NCBI GenBank assembly: GCA_003427395.1 | Contig: BFEA01000060.1 | Coordinates: 4,118,445-4,163,979 of the forward strand | DNA from: Chara braunii | Taxonomy: Eukaryota > Streptophyta > Charophyceae > Charales > Characeae | DNA length: 45,535 nt | Direction: 5' to 3' | Shown here: in pieces, positions 9,636 through 20,740 of the stretch | How positions within the stretch are numbered: position 1 is the stretch's first letter | How the letters are laid out: each line of letters opens with the position of its first letter | Notes under the pieces: model-generated | Told to the model about the DNA's origin: nothing | What the model saw: the letters and a program-made list of their open reading frames with translations, nothing else | Databases searched by the model: none | Program-made: the position numbers and the translations under genes

Positions 9636-10855
9636 CCTTCACTGTTTGCTTAGCTTCGGCGCTTACATGCAATGTTCTGCACTAGCCAACTTTTGTCCTT
9701 TGGGAGTGCTCATGTCCTTAAATTCACATATAATTCATAGAGTTTGGTAATACACCTTGGGCGTCGCTCCACTACTCTTGACATTGCAATGGACCTCCCT
9801 GCCAGCGTTATCTTCCTCTCTCTCTCTCTCTCTCTCACTTAGCGCAGCACTCTGGCCTCAGCGCTCTGCTCCTCACTTCAGCGCACAAGTGCACCAGCAC
9901 TTCCACACCTCTTGCGAATGAGCAATCTGCCCGAATGTGAGGCTGGCCAGTCCTTTCATGGTCTTGGTTTGCACTTCAACTCGTGCCAGCCCCTATTTCT
10001 TGGGTCCTGTCTGGTTCCGGTACCACATCCCCACGGCCTGTCGGCTACTGAATGTCAAGGCGTGGAACCTTCACGAATTTCCATTGGACTGCTGCTGCTT
10101 GGGCCCTTGAGTCATGACTTTTCACTTGTGAACATGACTTTTGACTGTGGACAGTGTCTCTTGCCTGTGGGTCACGACTTTTGCCTGTGATACTACCTTT
10201 TACTTGTGGGATGTGTCTCTTCAATACGACTTTTCATCATGAGACGTGACTCCTGCCTTTGAGACACGACTCTTGCTTGTGAGTCTGCCTTTTCACTCGT
10301 GGGATGTGACTCTTCTAAATGGCTTTTTATTATGGGACGTGACTCTTGTCCCTGAGATGTGACTGTTTGCTGGGTGCCTGTTGGACCAGACTGCTGAGAT
10401 ACCCGATTGTGACTTTTCTGAGTTTGACGAACTCGGCCTTTTCTTGGCCCGGGCATCTGACCCGGAGATCTGAAATTGGGGTCTGAATCGTGGAAGGTCT
10501 TTCAACATGCACAGAAGACAAAAATCATGGCGGTGGTTCTTTCCATGTTCTAGCGGAAGATTCGCTGCCATTTTGCACATTTCCAGAGTAGTGCAGCGAG
10601 GCCCATAGTGTGGTTATTCATAGCAAGTACGAATGGTGCAAAGATTATTTGTTTTATTGACATTATTGTGCGATACGCACGTCATTTTCAGGTGATTGCA
10701 GCCTTCACTGTTGCTCAGCCTCAGCACTTTCATGCAATGTTCTGAATTCCTGAAATAGCTATTTTTTGTCCTTTGGTAGTGCTCATGTCCTTGAGCTCAT
10801 ATCTAATTCATAGAATTTGCGAATACACATTGTGTGGTTATTTATAGCAAGTACG
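9636..10855. repeat. Diverged duplicated segments around a degenerate GTGACTCTTG array
   Basis: About 120 bp at 9636-9756 (GCCTTCACTG...TTTTGTCCTTTGG...GTGCTCATGTCCTT) recurs diverged at about 10699-10835. GTGTGGTTAT...AGCAAGTACGAATG recurs at 10610 and 10832. Between them, about 10100-10380 is an imperfect minisatellite of words such as GTGACTCTTGCCTGTGAG with a unit of roughly 20-25 bp. The ORFs here are repeat-derived and I assign no gene. Confidence 0.65.
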
Positions 10856-10959
10856 AATGCCACAACAATTGTTTGTTTTATTGTGTGATATCCACAGCAT
10901 TTTTAGTAGTTTCCAGAACTATTTGCTGAACAGGACACTTCAAAGGAGTTTTAAATACC

Positions 10960-12027
10960 AACGTGGGGTCGTGGCCAGAAGCCCATGGACATCCACGTAT
11001 ACCCGCATATACCGAAGCCGGCATAAACCCACCGACACTTCTTATACCCACATATACCGACGTATACGCACATATACCTGGGTGAATATTTACACGCGGG
11101 ATGTCATGGGTTTCCACGCGTTTGGGTTGCTACTCACATGGGTAGAAACTCACTTGGGTTCCTACACACATGGGGATGCAAATGTGAGTTTCTACACATG
11201 TTGGTGTCTACCCATATGGGTTTTTTACCCAATTGGGTAGTCAGGAGCTGAAAGTGGGGGTCCCCATTAACCACTTGTGACATGGGTTGGAACCCACTTG
11301 GGTACAAAACTACATGGGTAGCACTACTTAGTGTAGGAACCCACGTGGGTTCTTACCCATCTGGGTGTCCCCCTATGTGGGTTTCTACCCACGTAGGTAG
11401 AAAACCACATGCGTTTCTACTCATGCCAGTAGATACCCACATGGGCAGAAGCGCACGTGGATTTCTACCCACGTAGGTTTCCACCTGCGTAGAAACCCAC
11501 GTGAGTAGAGATCTACGTGGGTGGACACATGGGTATCTAGCTACGTATATGGGTAGATACCACCACATGGGTTTCTATGCTCGTGGGTTTGGCCCACCTG
11601 GGTGGGTAGACACCCACACGACTAGAAGCCCACATGGGTTTCTTGAACTTTCTTCCCATGTGGGTAGATACCCACGGGGATCTACTCATGTGGATAGATG
11701 CCCATGTAGATTTCTACCTACACAGGCAGAAACCCACGTGGGTCTCTACCCACATGGCCCATGGGTACAAACCTGAGCGGGTATGGGTAGAAACCCACGT
11801 GGGTATCCGCCCACATGGGTAGGAACCCTCACGTGGGTAGAAGCCTTCATGGGTTTCTACAGATGTGGGTAGAAATGTTCATGGGTTTCAGGTTTTCAGC
11901 CCACATCATGGGTTTCTACCCATGTGTGGGTATCTACCCATGTAACTTCATGGCCACATGTATTTCTACCCATATGTGGGTATCTAGTATCTACCCATGT
12001 GGGGTTTTACCCATGTGTGTGGAAACC
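10960..12027. repeat. Palindromic ACCCACRTGGGT array, left part
   Basis: About 1.1 kb of alternating GTAGAAACCCACGTGGGT and its complement TTTCTACCCAYRTGGGTA. Nearly every 15-20 bp carries a self-complementary ACCCACGTGGGT or CCCATGGG-like word, many with a CACGTG core. The left edge is a related variant (CCCACATATACC, ACGTATACCCGC). The array is split by the element at 12028-13207 and resumes at 13208. Confidence 0.85.
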
Positions 12028-12624
12028 ATGGCAGCGGCGGACAAGTGAACCTGACAAGTCCGGACACCGGAAACCGGATTTCCCGGTTTCATCCGAACGT
12101 CCGGATTTCCGGTATGTTCCGGTTAATCCGGACATGTCCAGATCGGCCTGTCCGGATCCCTGTCCGGATGGGTGTATATGTCCGGATCTAAAAATAAAAA
12201 AAAAAAAAAAAAAAAATAAAAAAAAAAAAAAAAAACACTGCAATACAAAGTACTGCAAATGGGTTGAAAACAACGAGAAGGCACAGGTAGGGGCGGGGAG
12301 GGGAGGTTATAGTGAGTACATGTCAACAACCAAGATGAGGGGGAGGAGGGCGAAGACGTGGAGGAGCAGCAGGAGGAGGGCAAAGACGTGGACGGGGAGG
12401 AGCGGGGGGAGGATGAAGATGAGGAACATGACGACAAAGTTCCGGAAAAAGAAGGAGAACGGGTGCCACGTGGCATGAGCAGGGAAGGGAGTGGGGGAGG
12501 TTATAGCAAGTACATGACGATGACCAAGACAAGGAGGAGGAGGAGGAGCGGGAGGAGGACGCAGACATGGAGAAGGAGGAGGTGGATGGAGGAGCAGAAA
12601 GGAGGAAGACCATGACAACAAAAC

Positions 12625-12696
<72 letters not shown>

Positions 12697-13207
12697 GCTT
12701 GCACTGCTCCTTGCTGGGCTCCTTGCATGGCCTTCGCTGCACCCACTGCCAGCTCTCCTGCACCTGCTCCGCGTCCGCTCCTTACCTGCTATGGCCGCCT
12801 CGTTGCCCTGCTTCTTCCTCCCTCTGACAATGGTGGTAGTGGCGGGCATGCAAGCTCAAACGTTGTTGTGGGAGGGGGGGCGGCCGAACTCGCAAGGCGG
12901 GAGGATGAATTCAAAGACTGTGCCCACTACGAAGCTGCCACGATGCCAGGACGACATTCAAACGGGCAGAAACATAGAAGGAAGAAAACTTCCCACATGC
13001 AAAAAAAAAAATTCTGGCCCTACCGGATGCCCCTTCAGGGCCAAAAAAAAATTGCCTGGCGGCCCTGGGCGAGACGAAACGCCCTGGACAGCCAAAAAAA
13101 AAATTGCCAGTTGGCCAAATGGTCTGGAATCCGGACCGGGATGCGGACACGTTCACTGGACACCGGACGGTCCGGATCCCTGTCCGGAGGTCCGGATCAC
13201 TGCCATG
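12028..13207. mobile_element. TIR element with TCCGGA-word arrays (element B)
   Basis: The segment interrupts the ACCCACGTGGGT array. It starts ATGGCAG and ends CTGCCATG (7-bp inverted ends plus one extra base) and is flanked by GTGGAAACC at 12019-12027 and 13208-13216. TCCGGACA/CCGGAC words form an array next to each end (12058-12186 and 13127-13198). The core holds A-rich tracts, a (GA)n run, GGAGGA-rich sequence and three copies of an AAAAAAAATTGCC-like word. GTGGAAACC resembles the surrounding array unit, so the duplication is less decisive than elsewhere. No protein is encoded. Confidence 0.65.
12628..12694. repeat. (GA)n microsatellite
   Basis: Uninterrupted GA run inside element B. 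The flanking GGAGGA-rich DNA makes long but meaningless ORFs on both strands. Confidence 0.97.
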
Positions 13208-13432
13208 GTGGAAACCCACGTGCGTAGAAACCCGCGTGGGTGGAAACCCACATGCCCACATGGGTCTAAAAAACATGAGTTTCTACCCCGTGCGGGTAGA
13301 CACACATGCGGGTTTCTACCCATGTGGATTTTTACCAATATGGTTTCTATCCATGCTTGTAGATACCTACGTGAGTTTTCACCCATGTAAATATCTACCC
13401 ACGTGTGTAGAAACCCACAGCCCTCCATGTTG
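13208..13432. repeat. Palindromic ACCCACRTGGGT array, right part
   Basis: Continuation of the array at 10960-12027 with the same GTAGAAACCCACGTG words. It ends near ACCCACAGCCCTCCATGTTGG. Unique-looking GC-rich DNA without a recognisable gene follows to about 13850. Confidence 0.85.
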
Positions 13433-13854
13433 GTGCAGTGGACCCTCCCACAGACAGGGGACACTAAAGCACAGAACGCTCAACCTCAATCATGCACACA
13501 CACCCGGGAAGGTATCCAGCGAAACTGGTGCTTCTCGATCACCGGACAATTGGGTGCGCTATACCCCGATCCAGGTTCCAGGGCCCAACAAGGTGACCTG
13601 CCAGAAGCGGATCAAGCACCCTGTCGCTTATCACGGAGGGGGGTGTTGTAGGCCTGCTAGGGGAATAGCGAACCCTGGCCTCTCCGCCCTGCTCTTCCCA
13701 ACTGAGTCCAGCGCCCCCCCCGCACCCCATCCCCCAATGGCCCTGCACAGCCCAAGAGGGGGCACAAGCGATGCTTTCCAATGAGCCACGTGGACATGTG
13801 GCATACCCAGGGGGGCAGCCCCTGATGCGGCAGCCATAAGTGTGATAAGTCCTC

Positions 13855-14220
13855 TGAGACTTTCAAGTTTATCTTGATATGTATTCTGGAGATTGGACTG
13901 TCAGCATCACCTCTGATCTTCAACCATCTCTTCTGTATGGTAGGATTAGGGATCTTTGTGTGTAAATACACTATACTGTATAGCCAAATGAGTTATGAGC
14001 ATGTCGTTCTTCTAGTATGTAACCAGTCATTTACAGATAAGGCGCATAGGTAATAAGCCCTTCAAAACCTTTTATCTTGATCAGTTTTATGAACATCTTG
14101 TCCATGCTATTTTGGAGTTTGGGTTGTGGGCATTGCTTTGGGATCTTCGACCATCTCTTTTGTATGGTAGGATTAGGTTGCTTTGTGTGTAAATCTACAC
14201 TACATATTCCAACGCCAAAT
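13855..14220. repeat. Diverged tandem duplication (about 200-bp unit)
   Basis: ACCATCTCTTCTGTATGGTAGGATTAGG (in part) and TTTGTGTGTAAAT occur at about 13922-13970 and 14149-14200, each preceded by a TTATCTTGAT block. The copies are old and imperfect. No coding potential. Confidence 0.65.
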
Positions 14221-14721
14221 CGGTCATGGCTGCCTCCTGTGCATCAAGCTTTGTAGTTTTTCATTCGCTTTGGGCCTTCCGACCTTCATTTGGGAGTTGG
14301 AGGTGCTTCTGAAGTTGTATTGAACGCTGAAAGTCGTCACCACCTAGCTTTCCAGCCCAGGCGCCCGGGGTACCCCGCCATGCCCGGAATGGCACCCGGG
14401 GCACCTGGTCGGGTGAACCCCCCCGAGCAGGCACCCGAGCGCCTCTCGCACCAAGGCAGAAAAAGCCTCAAATTTCTTTTTTCGCGCTGCTACCCTTTAC
14501 GGAACGTGCCAACTTCCATTTTGGCAGTTAGTACATTTTTTGGGGGGGTCTGGTGCGCCTTGTTTTGTAGGGTTTTCCTTTCTTGGATTTTGGCTGTCGA
14601 TCTCCGTTGATCAACGGCGCGCACTGATCCAGGATTCAGATTTTAATCCTGAGCTTCTCCTTCGTTTGTTCTTCTTCTTCTTCTTTCCTTTATAAATTTT
14701 CTCTTTCTGTGTTTCTTCTTT

Positions 14722-14778
14722 TTCTTCTTCTTCTTCTTCTTCTTCTTCTTCTTCTTCTTCTTCTTCTTCTTCTTCTTC
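14722..14778. repeat. (CTT)n microsatellite
   Basis: CTT run of about 19 units within element D. Confidence 0.95.
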
Positions 14779-14794
14779 ACCTCCCTCCTCCTCC

Positions 14795-15150
14795 CTCCGA
14801 CGTGGCGCTCCTCCCTCCTCATGCCTCCTCCATCACCTTGCCCCCTCCTTCCTCCCTTCTCCCTCCTCCCTCACTGCTTTGATGTGGCGGTCCTCCCTCC
14901 TCGTGCCCCCTCCATCACCTCGCCCCCTCCTTCCCTTCTCCCTTCTCCCTCACTCCTTTGACGTGGCGGTCCTCCCTCCTCGTGCCCCCTCCATCACCTC
15001 GCCCCCTCCTTCCTCCCTTCTCCCTCCTCCCTCACTCCTCTGCGGTGGCGCTCCTTCGTCCTCTCTCCCTCCTCTGATGTGGCGCTTCTCCCTTGTCCCT
15101 CGGACTTGGCGCTTTGTCGTCCTCCCTCCTCCCTCTGACGTGGCACTCCA
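14795..15150. repeat. CTCCCTCCTC / GACGTGGCG minisatellite
   Basis: Imperfect units of about 70-100 bp combine CCCCCTCCATCACCTCGCCC, TCCCTTCTCCCTC and TTTGACGTGGCGGTCCTCCC. Pyrimidine bias creates open frames on both strands. Confidence 0.8.
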
Positions 15151-15316
15151 GCACAGGTGGGACACAACAGCTGATGTATCCCCCACCCTGTAAATGGACA
15201 ATCCATAATCCAGCCCCCTCTTGCACACCCTCCCCCCCCCACCACCACACAGAAATCAACCTGCATGAAAATAAAAAAGAGGCCCCTACTTCCAAAGCGC
15301 AGCAAGGTCTGGCAGG

Positions 15317-15317
<1 letters not shown>

Positions 15318-15380
<63 letters not shown>
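15318..15380. repeat. Poly(A) tract of about 63 bases
   Basis: Homopolymer A run inside the right half of element D. Confidence 0.95.
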
Positions 15381-15383
<3 letters not shown>

Positions 15384-15758
15384 CACTGGTTACTTTACAT
15401 GCCCGGGGTACCCCGGGCGTGGTCCCTACCCGGGCGGGGTGCCTGGGGCACCCAGCCATCACCACTTAGTCTATATTATTGACATGTATTGTCTTGGCAG
15501 TCGTAGCTCAAGAAATGTTGATGCATTTCTATTTCAATGATTTGCTTGACGCACTCGGTTGGTTGCTGGTTTTGGATGTTGGTGTTTTGAAAACGTCTAA
15601 GTTTTGCCAGTCCTCGCTCTGACATTGTAGTAAAGCTCGCTATTTTGCAATTTGGTTCTATTGGCTGGTGCAGACTGCGCTTCGAAGGAACCGATGCACG
15701 TATGACAATTTTAAGGCTTCCAAATATTTTGATAAACATTAGTCGATTGAATGTATTG

Positions 15759-15891
15759 CAGTGGGACGCTGGACCCATTTTCCAGCAGGTGCTGCTCCCC
15801 ACAAATAGATTGGAGCAACCAGGCAGCCCGCTAGGAGGGGATGCTCATTCCACTCCCCCTAGCGTGGTCACAGGGTTTAAAAAAAAAAAAG
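15759..15891 (+). mobile_element. SINE-like retroposon, copy 2
   Basis: It contains GTGGGACGCTGGACCC, TTTTCCAGCAGGTGCTGCTC and CCCCACAAATAGATTGGAGC, and ends in a poly(A) of 12. It is flanked by TTGAATGTATTG (15747-15758) and TTGAATGCATTG (15892-15903), a 12-bp target-site duplication with one mismatch. Non-coding. Tail plus duplication indicates LINE-mobilised insertion. Confidence 0.8.
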
Positions 15892-15968
15892 TTGAATGCA
15901 TTGTGTCGGCAAGAAGTGGGGGAGGGGGAGTTGAAAAATTAGAAGAATGCGGTCAAGCAAGAAGAGAA

Positions 15969-16056
15969 TTTTTTTTTTTTTTTTTTAATATGGGAACAAA
16001 ACTCCAATCTAATTCATGGGGAGCAGCATATGCTAGGAACCAGGCCTAACGTCCCA
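15969..16056 (-). mobile_element. SINE-like retroposon, copy 3 (minus strand)
   Basis: On the minus strand it begins TATGGGACG like the 31141 copy, continues through TATGCTGCTCCCCATGAATT and AGATTGGAG, and ends in a poly(A) (poly-T at 15969-15986 on +). Further sequence shared with copy 1 (a CTTAGCCTAATCCGGGTAG-like block on the minus strand) lies at 16057-16135, so this copy may be longer at its 5' end. Another isolated piece of that block appears near 16510-16580. Confidence 0.7.
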
Positions 16057-16149
16057 TATAGAAATTTACATAGAATTTTGAAAGCTTGCGGTACCAGGGC
16101 CACTACCCGGATTAGGCTAAGAGCTAGATTTAAGAAATACAAACAGGCT

Positions 16150-17190
16150 ACCGAAAATAGGCAAAATTTCAGGAAAAAACTCAGACCCCCCTCCATCCTC
16201 TTTATCTCACTCTGGCAAGTCTAACTGCAGCAAAGCCACCATCTCTGCTGCTGCTGTACCCTATTACCATCCTACCAGCTGGCCCCCTCACTAGTAAGAC
16301 GCTTGATATCCAACCATCTTCCCCCACTCCCCAAGGCAAAGTTTCAGGAAACATCTCAGAAAACCCCATTCATCCTCTTTACCTCACTCCGGCAAGACTT
16401 ACTGTAGCAGAGCCACCATCTCCGTTGCTGCTGTACCCTATTTCCATCCTACCAGCTAGTCCCCTCACTAGTAGGATGCTTGATATCCTGCCATCTAACC
16501 GCAGATCGATTCTGGAATATAACAGCAACTGAATAGAATTTTAAAGGTTTGAAAAATCGGGGTCATTACCAGGCTTTGACGAAAAGAAAACAGTCAGCCA
16601 TCCTTCCATTTCCTTTCACCCCCTACTCTCCTTCATCTCCCGACGAGCCGACCTCCACCACATAGTTCGGGAGAGGATCAATAGACCAACGACCTCACCA
16701 AAATCCCATAGCGATGAAAAGCAGATTTCAATGTTTCCTCTTCCTACGACAAGCCGGCCTCCTCCACCTCATAGTTCAAAGGAGGAGGAAGAAGTAGTTC
16801 ACTCCATCGCAAAACAGGCGCAGCACCCTAACCTCCCCTCCCCTTACCTCCTTCTGTCGCAGACTTATAACAGCTGAGTCACCATCTCAACTGCAGGTGT
16901 GCCCTAATCCAATCCCGCCAGCTAGCCCTCCTCACCAGCAAAACACAATGTTACCAATAAAAAAAACTTCCCCCCACCACTTCAGTCCCACGCCTGTTCC
17001 ATAGGTAGGTAAAAGACAATTGATCCTCACCCACACTCTTCCTAAACCCCCTTATTCAAATACATTCAACGACAAGCCGACCTCTTTCACCCATAGTTCG
17101 CGAGATGAAGAAAAGTGAAAACAGACAACCCTCGACTTCCTCTTGCGACAAGGCAACCTCCTCCACCACATAGTTCGCATAAGAAAAACG
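16150..17190. repeat. Diverged tandem-repeat cluster
   Basis: A unit of about 170 bp (GCCACCATCTC...GCTGCTGTACCCTAT...CATCCTACCAGCT...CTCACTAGTA) is present at about 16190 and 16360, with a decayed copy at about 16845. A second motif, CGACAAGCCGACCTC...CACATAGTTCG, occurs four times (about 16640, 16744, 17070, 17146). No open frame persists through the copies, so this is not protein-coding repeat DNA. Confidence 0.75.
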
Positions 17191-20100
17191 AAAGTGATCC
17201 ACCATGAGTAGCAGTATCAAGAGCCTGAAGAATATGAAAAACAGAATACGAAGTATTTCGATTTTCAAAATAGGGAAACAATTTTCGAATTAAAAGTTAA
17301 CAATCTCGTGGATTATTATTCATGAGACCATTAAGAATCTAAAAAGTTAAAAGACTTTATTCGAGATCAGAGGCGAAACTCTGATTTACGATCATCAACA
17401 TGAAATAATCAACTCGAGAATTATTCGAAAAATATTGGAATCATTCATGAACCCGCTAGTTTGAATCAAATTCGAATTGAAAACCTAAAGCTACCTATCA
17501 TGATAAATCCGGTATAAAATAATCCAAATGATTCAAAAAGTTAGAATAAAAAAACAGAAATCATAATCAAAACTCAGATGAACAATCATTAAATTGAACA
17601 AGAAGTAGATCGTAAGAAAACGAGATCACTCAATCATCCAACCACAAAGGGCAACAGACAGTCCTCAAAATTATAAATCGAAGCATACAAAACTGACCTC
17701 TCATCATGTTATGTTTGTTTCCCCCTAAACTTTCATCCCCTCCCTTATCGGCCCGAAGACAACTCAACCATCACGTAGCCGTTTTCTCTGCCATTAACAA
17801 CATAAGGCTGAACAATAAGGACTAACGGACTGTGGCTTCACTTTACCCCACGTAACAAGATCAAAATCATCGAACATGTCGGTGACCCCTCACTGGTAGT
17901 CCGGGGGGAAGCAGACCTACCATGCCCTTCGTTGCCCTTCATCACCTGATTCACTTGTTGGACACGTGACACCCCGCGATCGTAGCTCAGATGATGATGT
18001 TGGCAGGCCATACCCGTCGCAGTCGTTCACAAGCAGCCTGATGTTGTCCGGCGTCGCTCGGTCCGATTTCGCATCGTTTCTCCACTTGTCGTCGCTAGAT
18101 GTCGCTCGGCTTGAATGCACGGGAGGTATTGATGAGATCGGTAATTTTTCAGAGCACAGGGTGAGGGATGAGGTGAGGTTATTTTTTTCATAGTTCATTT
18201 TTCTTTCTCTTGTTTTTGTTTGAAGGTTGAAAGTACATGGTTGAACCATCAATATGTTGGAGGCAGCCGCCAGGTTGTATAATTTCATTTCGATACTGAA
18301 GACCCAGGTTTCGCTACATTTTTACCAGTGCAGATGGAGGTCATTTTTAAGCCACCAATACCTTAAAAATCAAATATGCGCTAATATATTCGAGCAAGTT
18401 TCAGGGTTTAGGGAAGCCCCGGTAATGCGATGGGGGACAAAGTATGTGAGCACAAGGAAAAGGGGCAAACATTCTGCTTGTTTTCTTTTTGGTTCATACG
18501 CGCATGTAGAAACACTTGTGTAAACAAAAAACAGGTGAAACCTCAAAGAGGCGGAAAAAAAAAGATTTGACAGAAAAGAAAGCAAGAACAAAATATTTGT
18601 TGTAGATGGCGGCAGGCCAAAAAAGAAAAGATTTGACCCCCGTTAAAAAAGGCGCCTGCATTGTTTCTGGAGATAACAAAATCTCAAGGAAAACGAGGAC
18701 GCTTGCTCTTCTCTTTTGACTTTCGTTTTTTGTTTCCCTTATTGCATCTGCATGTGTTTTGAAAACGGCTACAGGTGCGCAGAAAGACGAGAAAGAACTG
18801 CCTTGCCTTATTGGCAGCGCTTACTAAGGTAAGAAAATAAAAGACAAAATGCAAAACGTATTTACCTTCGGTGAGGGGCAAGCAGCCTCCCACGAGAAAA
18901 CTGACATGTGAGGTGTGGTCACTGAATCGTCCGCTAGAACATGGAAAGATCCATTGCCATATTTTTTGTCTTTTGTTCTTGTACTAAGTACTGTAACCAG
19001 GACCTCGGGGTTTTGTGCTCAAAAGACACAAAATATGACAATGTATCTTTTCATGTTCTTGTAGAGGATTTAGTCTCATTTTGAACATTTAAAGTGCGGT
19101 GGAGCGAGAACCTGATATGCTAAAAAAGACCCAAGTATGACTTTCTCCATCTGTTTATCTTTTTTTTTATAAGAAAAAGAATCTTGTCTGTCCTGTTGCT
19201 TTTGTGGCTCCCCGTGAGAGGCGGGGAGCAATCCATTGCATGTTAGAGTGTTTCTTGTTAGTTATTTTATGTTTTGTGAGTGGCAACAATGGCGTTCTTT
19301 CTATTCCGTCTGTTGGGCATAGGTCCAGCAGACCAGTATCACAGCGGCCGGCAGGGCTACCGCCCTACTTTTTACATGTCTTGGTACCCCTTGTTATAAG
19401 GCTCGACAAAAATTGGTGCGCATGGCATTTTTAGGTTGGGCATGAATAGATGAGAAAGGTACTGGTGGTATAAATTTGGCTTACCATGTGAAAGGGGAGT
19501 ATCAAGCAAGGCGCACAAATTTCAAGTGCCCCAACTTACAACTTTGATCACTTTTAGTTCTTGTCTAGAGAGGTGCACATTTACGAAAACTTTCAAAAAA
19601 ATCAGGGATGCAGTGTTAAAGTTATAAAACATGATACATTTTTACTGTGGTTTTGTTTATGAATGGAAGAAGAGTGATTTAGATTGGGTATAACACATTT
19701 GGGTAATTACTAATTAGCTCAGTTTGTAGAGTGCCTTCTCATTTTAGTATTTTGTAATACTTCAGGTTTACTTATGTTATTATGTCTTGATTTTTTTGCT
19801 ATGATTTTTTTAGTTGTTTGTGTAAGACTTATTGTTGTTCTATTTATGTTTGTGGTTATGATGTTAAATATAAAGATAGCAGAAATTCATGAAATACATT
19901 ACACGTTAGTTGTCTGTAGGTGGTATTATTGGACTTATCGGAGGGAAGTTTAGTCAGATTACATACACTTCTTACCCTAGTATTTATTGGGTCGTTGGTT
20001 CGAATCCAACCTAGGGAGTTGTTTTGTGTTCAAATATACGATCGACCGACATTCTATTCTAATATAATTTAATTAGATTAGAGATGTTGTACAAACGCTT

Positions 20101-20277
20101 TGTTGCTTGCCTCTCTACTCTACTTGTGAAGCAGCCCGCGACCTCTTATGTATAGTCACTTTAGTAGTACTGGTTTCTGGATTCGAAAAACAATTTTTTT
20201 TTTTTTGAAAATAACAAAGCTATCAACACTACAGGAAAATATTAAAAGAAAAGTATGAAAAACCTAGGCTGTTTTGT
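17191..20277. other. AT-rich intergenic DNA, no recognisable gene
   Basis: Only short ORFs without known domains are present. Two tRNA-promoter-like words are listed separately. Nothing else can be supported. Confidence 0.6.
19712..20016 (+). other. tRNA-like A-box and B-box words, about 270 bp apart
   Basis: TTAGCTCAGTTTGTAGAGTG at 19713-19733 resembles a tRNA D-arm/A box. GTTGGTTCGAATCCAAC near 19993-20010 is a perfect 5-bp T-arm with a canonical B box (GGTTCGAATCC), followed by CTAGGGA. ACCCTAG lies just before it. The spacing is too large for an ordinary tRNA gene. It could be a tRNA relic split by an insertion, a tRNA-derived SINE, or chance. Confidence 0.25.
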
Positions 20278-20740
20278 CGGGCGTCTCGCCACCCAACTTC
20301 TGTCCGGGTACACGCACGGGTGCCCGACCGGGCATAACCCCCAGGCAGGGTTCCGAGCAGCCCCAGCGCCCCCCCCCCAAAAAAAAACCTACAAAACTTC
20401 TGGAAAAAGATATGTTGTGTAGGATTGATATACAAACGACTTTTTGTTGAGGTTCACATTATAATTCCTCACAGAATCGAAGATAAAAAAAAAATAACAG
20501 AATCGTACAAAGTCAACCCCCTTTAAACCCTTTTAGTTCCTTTAAAACCAATTTATACCCCCCTCCCCCCCCTTGACAGCCAACTCGCAAAAAACGAAAT
20601 GAGCCTAGATTTGGAGTCCTTTCGAAGAGCGCAAAAAAAAATAATAATAATAATAGTAATAAATAATAAAATAAAGTAAATAAATAAATAAAAATTTTGC
20701 ACGCCAGGGTGCCCGGTCGGGCAAGACTGGCCAGGCGTGA
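20278..20740. repeat. Paired GGTGCCCGACCGGGC word blocks around an A/T-rich core
   Basis: GGGTGCCCGACCGGGC at about 20318-20334 and GGGTGCCCGGTCGGGC at about 20708-20723 bracket a C run and A/T-rich (ATAATA)n-like DNA. The layout resembles elements A, B and D, but I found no convincing terminal repeat or target duplication. Confidence 0.4.

Larger units (their letters stand above)
14348..15458. mobile_element. Element with CCCGGG-word ends and pyrimidine-rich core (element D)
   Basis: It is flanked by TCACCACCTAG (14337-14347) and TCACCACTTAG (15459-15469), an 11-bp duplication with one mismatch. CGCCCGGGGTACCCCG-like and GGCACCCGGGGCACC-like words sit at the left end (14359-14440), and CCCGGGGTACCCCGGGCG plus GGTGCCTGGGGCACCC at the right (15401-15453). 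The outermost bases are not a good inverted repeat. The core is a CTT microsatellite, a CTCCCTCCTC minisatellite and a long poly(A). Insertion is inferred from the duplication and paired arrays. Confidence 0.6.

Noticed and set aside
12307-12849. Overlapping 146-199 codon ORFs on both strands
   Set aside because: They are products of (GA)n and GGAGGA repeats and of the array DNA. Both strands are equally open, which shows composition rather than coding.
17917-18288. Overlapping ORFs on both strands (75 and 123 codons)
   Set aside because: No recognisable domain, no convincing splice context, and both strands open. I cannot support a gene.
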